A stretch of DNA of 64,000 bases from Microseira sp041929235 (GCF_041929235.1 NZ_JBHFNP010000030.1:15620-79619), one strand, 5' to 3'; positions 52,234 through 61,288 are shown, numbered from the stretch's first letter. Translations and numbers: made by a program. The notes: generated by a model not told the origin, from the letters alone.

Positions 52234-53907
52234 CTAGTCATCTGTAGTTTCTGAGTCATCGGCTGAGAATTTAATATCTGCCCAAGATAGCTGCCTATTT
52301 TTGTTATCGGTTTTGCTTTCTATCGATTGCTTCACCTTGTTAATTTTGGCACTATTATTTTTGGCATCGCTGGGGTTTTCGTTTAATGCTTGTCTAACTT
52401 GGTAGATGTCGTCGGGATTTTCTTTGACTGCTTTGACGGCATTGTTTAAGTTGCGTTGGTAGTGGGCATTATCAATAGCTTCTTCTTTGGCACGTCCGCT
52501 GGTGTCAAAGCATTTTTCTAGAGTGTCATAGATACCAGTACGGCGAGATTTGGTGTAATACTGGCGTTCGGTATCTAGTAGTTTTGCCATTAATTCTAGG
52601 TGCATGATATCCCCTTCACATATGTCTTCTAAAACTGCCCATTCATCGCTACCTAGTAAGGTTCTTTCCGCACCAGGGCGGGGGTCTTTGAATTCTTCGC
52701 CGGTTACTTCTTTGTATATGCGGGGTAAGCTGTCATCAAATTCGTGCTTTTCTTCTAGCCAGATGCGACGAATTTCGCTTAATTCTTCGGCGGTAATTAG
52801 GGTAATATCCCGCATTTCTGGCGGTGCGGTTTGGCGGATTTGGGTTTGTGCTTCTAAAACGAGTTTTAGCCAATGTTCGCGCCAGTATTTAGTATAAGGG
52901 CCAGGAATTGTTTTTACTAAAATTTCACCATCGACATCATGTTCAAAAAGTTCGACTTTACCGTAGATGCGGCGAAAATCTCTTTTGTCGCGATCGTTCT
53001 CAACATCCAATTCATTCCGGAAATCAAGTAGAGGTTGTAACCACTCTTTCTCTTCATCATTCTGGATCATCGCCTCCATAGATTTATCTTTATTTACCAT
53101 CGTGCAAACCCAGCATCCAAAGCGAGAATCACCGCAGCTAGGAGTAGAGGTATCGACGACTAAAGGACATTCGTTATCTGCCGTCGCACCTCGATACATG
53201 GTAAGTAAATCTTTGTTGTTATTTCCCCACGGGTTTTGCCATTGCATTAGGTACATCCAAACTTCATCAGTCCGCCAATCTTCAATAGGAAGGTACATCA
53301 AAGAATTAGGGCGACTAGGATTGCTGTTGAGGCGATCGCGTACTCTCCATTGTCTATGTTTAGCCATATTTGCAGCCCGCATAGCACTTTCAGCTTTGCG
53401 AGTACCTAAAACGAGAATTACTTCACCGCTAGTTCTGATCATTTCGCGGATGAAGGAATCAGTAGGTTTAATTTTTAAGCGTTCAGTACACCATCTAAAC
53501 CGCTTTCTTGGTGCTGGATATCCCTTACCTATCAACCCAACCCAAAATGTATCTTGAACTGCCGGATGAGTCAGATGCGTTTCTACTGGCATTCCTTGTT
53601 CTTTTGCAGCAGTTTTCATCCGATTTAGGGATTTGCGTACCCAAGCTGAGACTATCGGATTTTCTACAAGTGTATCGTTTGTAATAACGTGGATTGTTTT
53701 AGTCCGTTTTTCTGGTGGCAGCGCCGCGATCGCATACCATACAAGCTGTAGGATACATGTACTGTCCTTGCCCCCCGACCAGCCTATAACAATCGGTATT
53801 TCATCTTGACAATACAACTCTTGTATTTCTTCAGTTAGCTTTTGTATATTTTCGACAAAATCTTCAACAGGTCGCGGCGGAAATAGTGACAGTTGATTTT
53901 CTAGCAT
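52234..53907 (-). CDS. dndC: DNA sulfur modification protein DndC (PP-loop, Fe-S)
   Basis: The 557-residue DndC is a PAPS-reductase-like enzyme that activates DNA with ATP and passes sulfur from the cysteine desulfurase. The PP-loop SGGKDST (44-50) is intact. Cysteines in RKRFRWCTERLK and CGDSRFGCWVC (about 258-270) are the expected iron-sulfur ligands. The last 90 residues are a charged, low-complexity tail. ATG 53907 is preceded by AGGAGG. No dndA is in the operon, so sulfur must come from a desulfurase encoded elsewhere. Confidence 0.96.
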   Translation of the reverse strand: MLENQLSLFPPRPVEDFVENIQKLTEEIQELYCQDEIPIVIGWSGGKDSTCILQLVWYAIAALPPEKRTKTIHVITNDTLVENPIVSAWVRKSLNRMKTAAKEQGMPVETHLTHPAVQDTFWVGLIGKGYPAPRKRFRWCTERLKIKPTDSFIREMIRTSGEVILVLGTRKAESAMRAANMAKHRQWRVRDRLNSNPSRPNSLMYLPIEDWRTDEVWMYLMQWQNPWGNNNKDLLTMYRGATADNECPLVVDTSTPSCGDSRFGCWVCTMVNKDKSMEAMIQNDEEKEWLQPLLDFRNELDVENDRDKRDFRRIYGKVELFEHDVDGEILVKTIPGPYTKYWREHWLKLVLEAQTQIRQTAPPEMRDITLITAEELSEIRRIWLEEKHEFDDSLPRIYKEVTGEEFKDPRPGAERTLLGSDEWAVLEDICEGDIMHLELMAKLLDTERQYYTKSRRTGIYDTLEKCFDTSGRAKEEAIDNAHYQRNLNNAVKAVKENPDDIYQVRQALNENPSDAKNNSAKINKVKQSIESKTDNKNRQLSWADIKFSADDSETTDD

Positions 53908-53982
53908 AACTGGCCTCCTTTTTTACACCCCAAATACATTTTTTCTATGCCACTCTATGGCTTCAACTCTTGGATTAAATTT

Positions 53983-54906
53983 TTATGAATCTGGTAATAA
54001 TATCATCTCACCCTGATAATCTTTCATTGGTCTAGTGTCTGGTGATTCCTCCTCTAAATCTCCAACCACTATAATTTTATAGCAATCCTCCAGACTAAAC
54101 CATCCTCGATCAAATGCCCAATGATGATTCTTACACAGAGAAATTCCGTTGGTTATATTACTATCGTAAAATATTGAAAAGGGTTTGATGTGTGCGCCAT
54201 CTACAATGCTTTGATTTAAGGTTATAGTGACTTTTAACCTACAGACAGCACATCTGTAATCATAAAGATTTACGACTTTCTTACGAAAAAACCCCTCTCT
54301 AATTACTGATTTTTTCAGATAAAATTTTAGGATTTTTTTATCTGGCCAGCTTGATTCATCTTGAGTCTCTGGTTCATCCCAATTTGAATCCTCGAAATCT
54401 TGCTGTATTTGTAAAATGTCCTCAACTTCTCTTTGACTGTATGAAAACCAGGTGGTAATGAGTGAATCTACGATTTCTTTTCTGGAATTGGGATCTCGCA
54501 GTAATTCAAATAACTCCTCATCTAACCAGGCAAAATCAATGTCTGTTCTTAACTTTGGTATTGTTTGAGGGCGACCGCCTTCATACGCTTCACTGAATTT
54601 TAAGTGCCAAAATTTACCTTTAGCATTTTTTAAATGAAAAAATGGCAGAGCAAAATGACTGCCTTTAAAACGGCCTGAACCCAAAACAGCCCAATTTTTT
54701 TCAAAGGTTTCGATTAATTCATCTGAAATCAAAATGCAATTATGGATCAAACCTTGTGTAATTAAATCAATTACAGATAAAAGCAAGATTGGTTGATTCA
54801 GAGAATCACCGCCTTTATTTTTGTTTGTATATACCTTAATTTGAGAAAAACAATCGCGATAGTAAACTATGTTTCGGTAATTTTCTGACGCTTGTCCACT
54901 ACTCAT
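53983..54906 (-). CDS. McrA-like HNH endonuclease within the dnd operon
   Basis: The 307-residue protein has a C-terminal HNH domain with zinc-finger-like cysteines (YRCAVC near 215-220, ISLCKNHH near 257-263) and DGAHIKPF and WAFDRGWFSL motifs. The N-terminal half (1-150) contains LNQPILLLSVIDLI and FALPFFHLK, a pattern resembling the sulfur-binding-type N-terminal domains of McrA-like type IV enzymes that recognise phosphorothioate DNA; this assignment is tentative. TTG 54924 overlaps the dndB stop, but ATG 54906 has GGGAGG upstream and is preferred. An enzyme that cut modified DNA here would be self-toxic, so it may instead be gated by modification. Confidence 0.8.
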   Translation of the reverse strand: MSSGQASENYRNIVYYRDCFSQIKVYTNKNKGGDSLNQPILLLSVIDLITQGLIHNCILISDELIETFEKNWAVLGSGRFKGSHFALPFFHLKNAKGKFWHLKFSEAYEGGRPQTIPKLRTDIDFAWLDEELFELLRDPNSRKEIVDSLITTWFSYSQREVEDILQIQQDFEDSNWDEPETQDESSWPDKKILKFYLKKSVIREGFFRKKVVNLYDYRCAVCRLKVTITLNQSIVDGAHIKPFSIFYDSNITNGISLCKNHHWAFDRGWFSLEDCYKIIVVGDLEEESPDTRPMKDYQGEMILLPDS

Positions 54907-54920
54907 TTCTCCCTCCCAAC

Positions 54921-56033
54921 TCAACCACGAATATTATCTAACTCTTCCTCTTCCGATGTCAGAGGCAAACCCAAACGCCGCTTAACATACCCACTCATCC
55001 AAGTGGCACTGCGGCGGGACTTGGAAACGCCAGCGCCAGTCAATATTTGCCCTTCCCAGTCTAAATTAAAACGCGACCAATCGATATCGCCCAATTGTTT
55101 GAGATTTTCTGCCCAAGAATGGGGGTAAATCGAGATCGAAGTTGCACCTGCGGCGCCGATTGCTGTAAGCGCGATCGCACTACAATGCAAATAATCCCTG
55201 CGAATCTCAAAAGCACCGACTTTCTTGTGTAAAACTTGTTGCCAATCTGGAATACAACTACTCACAGCATTCCAGAAACAAACTGCTATTTCAACCTGTT
55301 TCTGTTGTGACTCATCTGGATAATTCTCCAACAACGCCAGCGTCCCATTATAAATACTACTCAGGGTAAATAGCTTACCAGATCGAGCGGGCAAAGTGCT
55401 GCGTTCGGTATCTACTAAACTTCTAAAAACGGGGACTTGCTTGATAACTTCCCTCACCAAATTTGCATTTCGATCTCGATAATCGTATAAAATATTCAGC
55501 GATGGATCAAGATGGACTGCGTAGCGGTTTAAATCCGAGAATATTTGTTGCGATACTGCTGACGCAACGCTTCGCGATCTCTCAATCCCCATCTCCAAAA
55601 ACAATATCACAGCGATCGTCTCATATCCCAATTCCGGATTTTCCTTCAGCGCCATTTCTAACGCTGCCCGTCGATGCTGCCCATCGTTAATAATAAACCG
55701 CGCATCCATCGGCACGCGCAATCGTCCCATTTTCCCAGCTTCCGCCTCCTTGCCAAGAGGTTCAAAAGCGATATCCGCATCAATTGACGCTGTAATTGCC
55801 GAAAACGTATAATTTTGCGGATTTTCCAGAATATATCGCCCAATTTCCGCGACGCGACTGCGGTTTAAACTGCGCCTTGCCCGCATTTGGGGTGGCATTT
55901 CCTCATCATCCAAGGGGAAAAGCTTAGGCAAAAATCCCACGGGACACATGGAGACGTAATACTCGCACCCTGCCTGAATTCCCCGAATCGCGGGCAACAC
56001 ATATTCAAAGCAGGAAGTCGGCATTTTCAGCAT
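54921..56033 (-). CDS. dndB: DNA sulfur modification regulator DndB (DGQHR domain)
   Basis: The 370-residue first gene of the operon has the DGQHR signature in FIINDGQHRRAALEMAL (about 111-127) and typical ARRSLNRSRVAEIGRYIL and SQQIFSDLNRYAV segments. DndB represses dnd transcription in other bacteria and adjusts modification level. ATG 56033 is preceded by GAGGGTG; upstream TTG 56045 is less likely. The divergent promoter region contains a perfect inverted repeat suited to binding by such a regulator. Confidence 0.93.
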   Translation of the reverse strand: MLKMPTSCFEYVLPAIRGIQAGCEYYVSMCPVGFLPKLFPLDDEEMPPQMRARRSLNRSRVAEIGRYILENPQNYTFSAITASIDADIAFEPLGKEAEAGKMGRLRVPMDARFIINDGQHRRAALEMALKENPELGYETIAVILFLEMGIERSRSVASAVSQQIFSDLNRYAVHLDPSLNILYDYRDRNANLVREVIKQVPVFRSLVDTERSTLPARSGKLFTLSSIYNGTLALLENYPDESQQKQVEIAVCFWNAVSSCIPDWQQVLHKKVGAFEIRRDYLHCSAIALTAIGAAGATSISIYPHSWAENLKQLGDIDWSRFNLDWEGQILTGAGVSKSRRSATWMSGYVKRRLGLPLTSEEEELDNIRG

Positions 56034-56104
56034 TTTCACCCTCAATCCGCCATATCAACTAAACTTGGTGTTTGCGTCACATTTATTAATGTTTGACAAA
56101 TTAA

Positions 56105-56151
56105 ACTAACTGTGATAAAGATTGGGCAAACCAAACTTTATCACAGTTAGT
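56105..56151. promoter_or_regulatory. Perfect 16-bp inverted repeat, candidate dnd operator
   Basis: ACTAACTGTGATAAAG (56105-56120) and CTTTATCACAGTTAGT (56136-56151) are exact complements separated by 15 nt. The site is centred between the divergent dndB and DGQHR-domain genes, 72 bp from the dndB start. DndB itself or another dimeric regulator could bind. Confidence 0.75.
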
Positions 56152-56182
56152 ATGACACAGGTAACAATTTTTAAAAACTAAA

Positions 56183-56211
56183 TTGACACATAAATTATTA
56201 AAGGATAGGTT
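56183..56211 (+). promoter_or_regulatory. Candidate sigma-70 promoter for the DGQHR-domain gene
   Basis: TTGACA at 56183-56188, a 17-bp spacer, then TAGGTT at 56206-56211, 36 bp before the start codon. The -10 is weak, so this is tentative. Confidence 0.35.
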
Positions 56212-56247
56212 TTTAAAGCCAGAGGAAATATTTTTAAATATCGATCT

Positions 56248-57849
56248 ATGAACAAACCCAACAACCCCGGCGGCGACCTAGCGAGTCAAATTTTGGAGAG
56301 AGAAAATCAGGAAAGACAAGCGATCGCACTCCTGTTAGACCGCTATCTCAGCAGAAGCGACCAAATTTTGGTACAAAAAAGCGAAATGGGAGGTAGCGAA
56401 GCATACATCGGTTCCGTCACATTGGAATGGTTCGCCAGTCGAGTCCGCTTTGCATCGCGCCTGCCTTTATTTCGTCCCAAATTTAATCCAGATACTCAAA
56501 ACATAGAAATAGACGCGGAAACGATCGAAGAAATACAACAAAGACCCTTAGATTGGTCGCGACAAGCAGCATTAGCGCAATATTTAGCTGCGAGAAAGCA
56601 TCACAAATTCCCGCCAGTATTGGTAGTAATGAACCAACCTTGGGTAGATAATCCCCAAGCAGCGGAATGGGGGAAAGATGGACGGGCAATTAAATCAACC
56701 GCTGATTATTCACCCCTAGATAAAGATGGCAAAGCAGGGTTATTAAACCTATCCGACAACGTGACAATATTTGCCTTAGACGGACAACACCGACTGATGG
56801 GAGTACAGGGATTAATGGAATTAATCCAAACCGGAAAACTCCAGCGCTACAAAAAAGATAAAAAACCATCAGTAAATTATATAACCGTCGATGATTTGCA
56901 ACAAGAATACCAAGTAGAACCCGCTTATTTGCAAAACCTAGCCAAAGAAAAGATAGGCATAGAATTTATATCCGCCGTCGTACCAGGAGAAACCCGCGAC
57001 GAAGCAAGAAGGCGCATCCGGTCGATATTTGTCCACGTTAATTTAATGGCGGCACCATTAACAAAAGGTCAGTTAGCGCAACTCGATGAAAATGATGGTT
57101 TTTCCATTGTCGCCCGCAAAGTTGCCGTCACCCATCGTTTATTAAAAGATATCGAAGGTCGCAACCCCCGCGTGAATTGGGACAGCGCGACCGTTGCCGC
57201 GAAAGCGACAGTTTTAACCACGCTTCAAGCGCTAAAAGAAATGTCCGAACGGTATTTAGGACAAAAATATTTTCGCTGGAAACCTGCCATAAAGAAAGGT
57301 TTAATTCCCTTGCGTCCGGAGGATGAAGAACTCGAAGCAGGGTTTGCAGAATTTACCCAACTTTTCGATTATATAGCCGATTTGCCCACCTTGCGGCGAT
57401 TGGAATATAGTGCAGAAACGCCAGAAATGCGGCGATTTAGTTTTGAAAAAGGCGGCGGCGAAGGTAATATTTTATTTCGTCCCGTCGGGCAAGTTGCCTT
57501 TGCTCAAGCTTTGGGAATTTTAGTTTATAGAAAAGGGTTTTCGCTCAAGTCGATTTTTGAGAAACTTCAGAAATTCGAGGCGGATGGAGGATTCGCTAAT
57601 ATGGATAAACCCGAATCGATATTTTATGGAGTTTTGTACGATCCAAATAAGAAGCGGGTGCTAGTGGCGGGACGAGATTTAGCTGCCAAATTGATCGTTT
57701 ATATTCTAGGCGGAATTGACGATGATTTGGCACGGGCGGAACTGCGGCGAGAGTTAGCAGAAGCGAGGACAATTGAGGATAAGGCGGTGGGTTTTAATGG
57801 TAAGTTTGTAGCACCAAAACAGGTAGGATTGCCGCCAGTTCTTCAGTAG
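56248..57849 (+). CDS. DGQHR-domain protein, DndB-related
   Basis: The 533-residue protein carries FALDGQHRLMGVQGLMEL (about 175-192) plus DndB-like segments ARRRIRSIFVHVNLMAAPLTKGQLAQLDENDGFSIVARKV and a conserved C-terminal FRPVGQVAFAQALGILVYRKGFS. It is longer than DndB and lies divergent from it across the candidate operator. A second regulator, or a structural component of the modification system, is possible. It is not a duplicate of dndB at recognisable identity. Confidence 0.85.
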   Translation: MNKPNNPGGDLASQILERENQERQAIALLLDRYLSRSDQILVQKSEMGGSEAYIGSVTLEWFASRVRFASRLPLFRPKFNPDTQNIEIDAETIEEIQQRPLDWSRQAALAQYLAARKHHKFPPVLVVMNQPWVDNPQAAEWGKDGRAIKSTADYSPLDKDGKAGLLNLSDNVTIFALDGQHRLMGVQGLMELIQTGKLQRYKKDKKPSVNYITVDDLQQEYQVEPAYLQNLAKEKIGIEFISAVVPGETRDEARRRIRSIFVHVNLMAAPLTKGQLAQLDENDGFSIVARKVAVTHRLLKDIEGRNPRVNWDSATVAAKATVLTTLQALKEMSERYLGQKYFRWKPAIKKGLIPLRPEDEELEAGFAEFTQLFDYIADLPTLRRLEYSAETPEMRRFSFEKGGGEGNILFRPVGQVAFAQALGILVYRKGFSLKSIFEKLQKFEADGGFANMDKPESIFYGVLYDPNKKRVLVAGRDLAAKLIVYILGGIDDDLARAELRRELAEARTIEDKAVGFNGKFVAPKQVGLPPVLQ

Positions 57850-57884
57850 ATTTGTGGTGCGTTTAACTGGCGTTAACGCACTAC

Positions 57885-58949
57885 TCAGAACTTGCTTTCG
57901 ATGAGTTCTGTCTGCACAGGCAGATGTTCCGAACCTGTTGTCGGCAAAACTTTAGTAGAACGAGAACCCCAATGTTTGTCATACCAAATATAGTCAATTC
58001 TGAAGATGGGATAGTTTAATTTCCCGGGTGATTTTTTTATTATAAAACTCAATTCCCAACCATGAGGCCAGGTAAAGCCAAACCCTCGTCCCGATATTTG
58101 AAATGAATCTTGCAGGACTGTTTGCAAATAATTGTAATCTTGAGATTGGTCTGTCATATTAAAGTCTCCAGCTACAATAACAGGTTGAGTTTCTTTCTGG
58201 AGTCGCTGAACTAAGTCTTGAATTTCTGCCGTTCGATCTGCATACTCGTAAATTGGAATACTGAGAAACGGTAAAATGTTGTGCATCCGAATCCAGGGAG
58301 ATAAAACTTGGATGTTATAAACGACTACATCTTGTTGGTTAATTCGGATAATTGCTCGTTGCTGAGTTTCTTGATGACCCGCCAGCTGTAAAGTTTCATT
58401 GAAAATAATTGGATATTTACTCAGAATGCCTACAGGTGGAGTGCCTATTTGGTATGGGTAAGCTGCTTTTAACCAAACAAAAGCTCTTTCGGTATGTTTC
58501 TTAACTATTTCTTGTAAAAAAATGATATCGGGTTGTTGTTGTTGAATCAGGTTTACCAAATTTGGCGACTGGGTTTTATACCAACTACAGTTTAGGGAAA
58601 AAATTTTGATACTAACTTGGGAATTACTGGCGTTAATCGGGTGAGGAGAAAAGTATTTTACATGCATCCAGCTTACTAGCAAAATACTTGCGATCGCTCC
58701 TGCAATGGCAAACCATCGTTGCTTGAGGATAAAAAATCCTAAAACTGGTAAAATTAAAATGGGAAATAATATCCAAGGGATAAACGTGCTAATAAAACCA
58801 ACAACCCAAAAACGATCCCAAAAGATTAATCTGAGAATGAAATAGCCAATAATAAATCCAAAGTAGGTGTAAGCAAACAGCTTGGTAGCTTGCTGCAAAA
58901 TTCGTAATGGTTTAATTTTAATTATTATCGGCTTCATATCGAGTAGCAT
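57885..58949 (-). CDS. Membrane-anchored endonuclease/exonuclease/phosphatase-family protein
   Basis: The 354-residue product begins with three hydrophobic helices (about 25-45, 50-75, 80-100) followed by an EEP catalytic domain. Catalytic motifs are present: IKIFSLNCSW, PDIIFLQE, VAGDFNMTD (Asp/Asn pair), RIDYIWY and GSEHLPV (terminal His). The catalytic domain probably faces outward. Similar cyanobacterial proteins are unassigned. They may hydrolyse nucleic acid or phosphoester metabolites. The gene converges on the DGQHR gene with 35 bp between. Confidence 0.88.
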   Translation of the reverse strand: MLLDMKPIIIKIKPLRILQQATKLFAYTYFGFIIGYFILRLIFWDRFWVVGFISTFIPWILFPILILPVLGFFILKQRWFAIAGAIASILLVSWMHVKYFSPHPINASNSQVSIKIFSLNCSWYKTQSPNLVNLIQQQQPDIIFLQEIVKKHTERAFVWLKAAYPYQIGTPPVGILSKYPIIFNETLQLAGHQETQQRAIIRINQQDVVVYNIQVLSPWIRMHNILPFLSIPIYEYADRTAEIQDLVQRLQKETQPVIVAGDFNMTDQSQDYNYLQTVLQDSFQISGRGFGFTWPHGWELSFIIKKSPGKLNYPIFRIDYIWYDKHWGSRSTKVLPTTGSEHLPVQTELIESKF

Positions 58950-58984
58950 TTAACCCAAAAATCTAGTGAGGTCTTTACATCCAA

Positions 58985-59133
58985 AGACAAAGAAACCCGG
59001 TTTCTCACTCAAAATCGTGCGTTTCACAGCGAGAAATCGACGCATCACCTTTGTTTCTGAATGGGTAATCGGTAATTGTTAGGATTCCACTATCTTTTAA
59101 TCCAATTACCAATTACCAATTACCAATTACCAC
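58985..59133. repeat. AGAAACCCGGTTTCT copy, a long dispersed repeat and ATTACCA heptads
   Basis: 58990-59062 carries AGAAACCCGGTTTCT and then a stretch that is the inverted counterpart of 13437-13503. ATTACCA/ATTGGTA tandem heptads follow at 59102-59131. Confidence 0.7.
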
Positions 59134-59177
59134 CGTGAAAGCTTATAACTAGCAACTTGCGTTATTAGATAAGTCTA

Positions 59178-59969
59178 TTACACTTGCGGTTCAATTCCAG
59201 CTGCTCGTAACTGAGCGCGCAATTGCTCTAGTTGTTGTTCTGCAACTTCAGCTCTTTGACGCTCTTGTTCAGCTCTTTGACGCTCTTGTTCAGCTCTTTC
59301 TTCTCCTGTTAACAACAAATTCCCTTCTGAATCCCACCAGCGCAACCAAGGCAATTCTACATTTTGATAGCGACCTTGCCAAATTCCTAATTCTACTTCC
59401 AATGCTGGAATTGGGTAATGTCCTCGCTCGTTTTCCGGCACTAATTGATACCGATTTTCGATTAAATGATAAACCTCTACGCGGGAGCGACTAACCTCAT
59501 AAATTCCATAAAATGCTGGACGAATTACATTTTCGTAAATCCAGAATTTTCCCGGTTTTGTTTCCTGTTGAGATGAGCGCAATAAAGGCGTTCTGTCTCG
59601 TTCTTCTGAACCATCTCCGGAGACAAATTCTAATACAATTAATGGCGGCACTAATTCTTGCCACATGACGTAAGAACGGCGAAGTTGACCGTCAAGAGTT
59701 GGTGGGACATTTGGCACGTAAAACCAGTCTGGTGCTTCTGCGCCTCGTTCTGGCGGGTCTGTCAATCGCCAATAAATTCCGCTATCTTGACCGATACAAT
59801 AGTTACCATCGGGATGCAGTCTTTGGAGGACAGGGGTAATGGAATCTGTTAACAGAATGCTTTGAGGGTGTTCTTGAAAGTTTTTCACAAAGGTTCCGTC
59901 TGACTCAGGTAATTGAGTATGGTCAGGTAAAGCTGTAATAGGTTGAGATTGGTCGATTGTATAACTCAT
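59178..59969 (-). CDS. Uma2-family (DUF820) endonuclease-like protein
   Basis: The 263-residue member of a family greatly expanded in cyanobacteria has a PD-(D/E)XK-like fold. Visible core: RGAEAPDWFYVPNVPP (Asp), PPLIVLEFVSGDGSEERDR (Glu), KFWIYENVIRPAFYGIYEV. The C-terminus is a coiled coil made of EQERQRA repeats ending AGIEPQV. Function in the family is unproven, and transposon association has been suggested. Confidence 0.88.
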   Translation of the reverse strand: MSYTIDQSQPITALPDHTQLPESDGTFVKNFQEHPQSILLTDSITPVLQRLHPDGNYCIGQDSGIYWRLTDPPERGAEAPDWFYVPNVPPTLDGQLRRSYVMWQELVPPLIVLEFVSGDGSEERDRTPLLRSSQQETKPGKFWIYENVIRPAFYGIYEVSRSRVEVYHLIENRYQLVPENERGHYPIPALEVELGIWQGRYQNVELPWLRWWDSEGNLLLTGEERAEQERQRAEQERQRAEVAEQQLEQLRAQLRAAGIEPQV

Positions 59970-60022
59970 AGGATATTTACCATAAACTGAGTTTCAAAGG
60001 GAGCAATGTTAGGTTGTAAATT

Positions 60023-60490
60023 TTAACCCAAAAACCTACTCAAATCAAATTCTCCTTCCGGCTGATTTTGCTTTTCTCGTTCGGAAATTAGCATTAAAAG
60101 CAGTCTTTCTGTATAGTCTACTGCGCCGCGCATTTCCTCTTGTAAAATTTCCAGTCCTCCGTTGGCATATTCTTCAAAAATTAGGATGCGACTTTCTTCG
60201 GCATCGACATCGCTGGGGGAGAGAATTTTGGTGTCTTTGGTTTCTGCGATCGCTAACAACTTAATTAGCAAATCATACCCCCTAGAAACAAATACTTCCA
60301 TCCCTATAGGCGTGACTTCTTTTTTAGAAATTTCTCCTAAACTTACCCGCTTTTTCCGCTTCGCACCCAACGCCGCCGCAAATGCGATCGCATCAGCATA
60401 AGTCTGAAACGGCCCCTTGCTATCGCTACCAATGGTTAAAGCTTTTACCAACTCTGCTTTATCTTTAGCAATTCTAATTCTTGCGCTCAT
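60023..60490 (-). CDS. dnd system-associated protein 4
   Basis: The 155-residue small protein matches the family seen near phosphorothioation genes: RIRIAKDKAELVKALTIG, GPFQTYADAIAFAAALGAKRKKRV and a C-terminal EYANGGLEILQEEM...FDLSRFLG. It probably has a DNA- or complex-binding role; the biochemical activity is unknown. It starts 3 bp after the stop of a truncated pyrophosphohydrolase fragment. Its presence 4 kb from dndB ties this part of the island to the Dnd system. Confidence 0.85.
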   Translation of the reverse strand: MSARIRIAKDKAELVKALTIGSDSKGPFQTYADAIAFAAALGAKRKKRVSLGEISKKEVTPIGMEVFVSRGYDLLIKLLAIAETKDTKILSPSDVDAEESRILIFEEYANGGLEILQEEMRGAVDYTERLLLMLISEREKQNQPEGEFDLSRFLG

Positions 60491-60493
60491 TTC

Positions 60494-60604
60494 TCAGTCC
60501 ACATATTCTGATTTTGTTAGTGTGACTACCTGGTATTCTAAGCCATTTTGTTGGATGATTTCGGGAATGCGTTCGCGCACCAGCTTGTTATATTCTTTCC
60601 GCAT
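60494..60604 (-). pseudogene. N-terminal remnant of a MazG-like nucleotide pyrophosphohydrolase
   Basis: A 36-codon frame reads MRKEYNKLVRERIPEIIQQN, then GLEYQVVTLTKSEYVD and a stop. This is the highly conserved N-terminus of phosphoribosyl-ATP pyrophosphohydrolase-like proteins of about 100 residues, and it ends exactly where the next conserved helix (after SEY) should begin. The rest is gone, replaced by dnd-associated gene 4. Confidence 0.7.
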
Positions 60605-60624
60605 TAAATTACTCCTTATTTACT

Positions 60625-61005
60625 CTAACCTAAACAAGCTATTACCTCATCTACTATCTCATCAATACTCGGCAACGGACTAGGAATAATAGAACCATCT
60701 CGCAAATGCTTATGATCGTCAAATCCCAAAGCAGGCTTGTGTTTGGAATTATCGTATCGAAAGATAAGAGTTTTATCCGCAGATTGATACTGATATGAAT
60801 AGTCAATTCGCCTTACTCCATGCTTACCATTTAAATACTCCCTAATATAAAGTTCAGAATCATTGATAAAAATTGCTTGACTCGTTACAAACACTTCGTC
60901 CTCGCCTCTAAATTCCGAATTGAATTCTAGCGACTTAACCAATCCATAATCATCTAGTCTCTGAATCGCTATATTCAGTGACTCAATATACTCATTGAGT
61001 GACAT
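60625..61005 (-). CDS. TumE-family toxin (DUF6516)
   Basis: The 126-residue protein shows the DUF6516/TumE pattern: SELYIREYLNGKHGVRRIDYSYQYQSADKTLIFRYDNSKHKPALGFDDHKHLRDG. Proteins of this family are annotated as toxins of small toxin-antitoxin pairs. Its start overlaps the end of the upstream gene by 14 bp, the usual tight coupling of such pairs. Confidence 0.8.
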   Translation of the reverse strand: MSLNEYIESLNIAIQRLDDYGLVKSLEFNSEFRGEDEVFVTSQAIFINDSELYIREYLNGKHGVRRIDYSYQYQSADKTLIFRYDNSKHKPALGFDDHKHLRDGSIIPSPLPSIDEIVDEVIACLG

Positions 61006-61288
61006 ATTCTAGACTCTTCAGTATATTCAAGTCTTCTTCTAAGTTGACAAGACAATGATATTCACCCGCCCACTCTACATACTCCATATCTTTTCCTTCT
61101 AAATCTTCAGCCGCCCACTCCTTGATGAACTGCTCTGAAGTAACGTTGTATTTTTTTTCAAATTTCTCCAGTTTTTCCTTGGTGACTTTTCGACTATGTT
61201 CCAGGCGAGCGATTTTTTTAGCGATTGCATCCTTAAGCATTACCAATGCCTTTTCTGGTTCCGTACTTTTCACAATAATTTCTGCCAT
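60992..61288 (-). CDS. Putative antitoxin partner of the TumE-like toxin
   Basis: The 98-residue protein is rich in charged helices (KALVMLKDAIAKKIARLEHSRKVTKEKLEKFEKKYNV) and has an acidic C-terminal half with EYVEWAGEYHCLVNLEEDLNILKSL. No helix-turn-helix is evident. Position (upstream, overlapping) and size suggest an antitoxin. AGGAGG lies upstream of ATG 61288. Confidence 0.65.
   Translation of the reverse strand: MAEIIVKSTEPEKALVMLKDAIAKKIARLEHSRKVTKEKLEKFEKKYNVTSEQFIKEWAAEDLEGKDMEYVEWAGEYHCLVNLEEDLNILKSLEYVTQ

Noticed and set aside
51915..52259. 114-codon minus-strand frame between dndC and dndD
   Set aside because: It is built from duplicated palindromes and starts inside dndC; there is no family resemblance.
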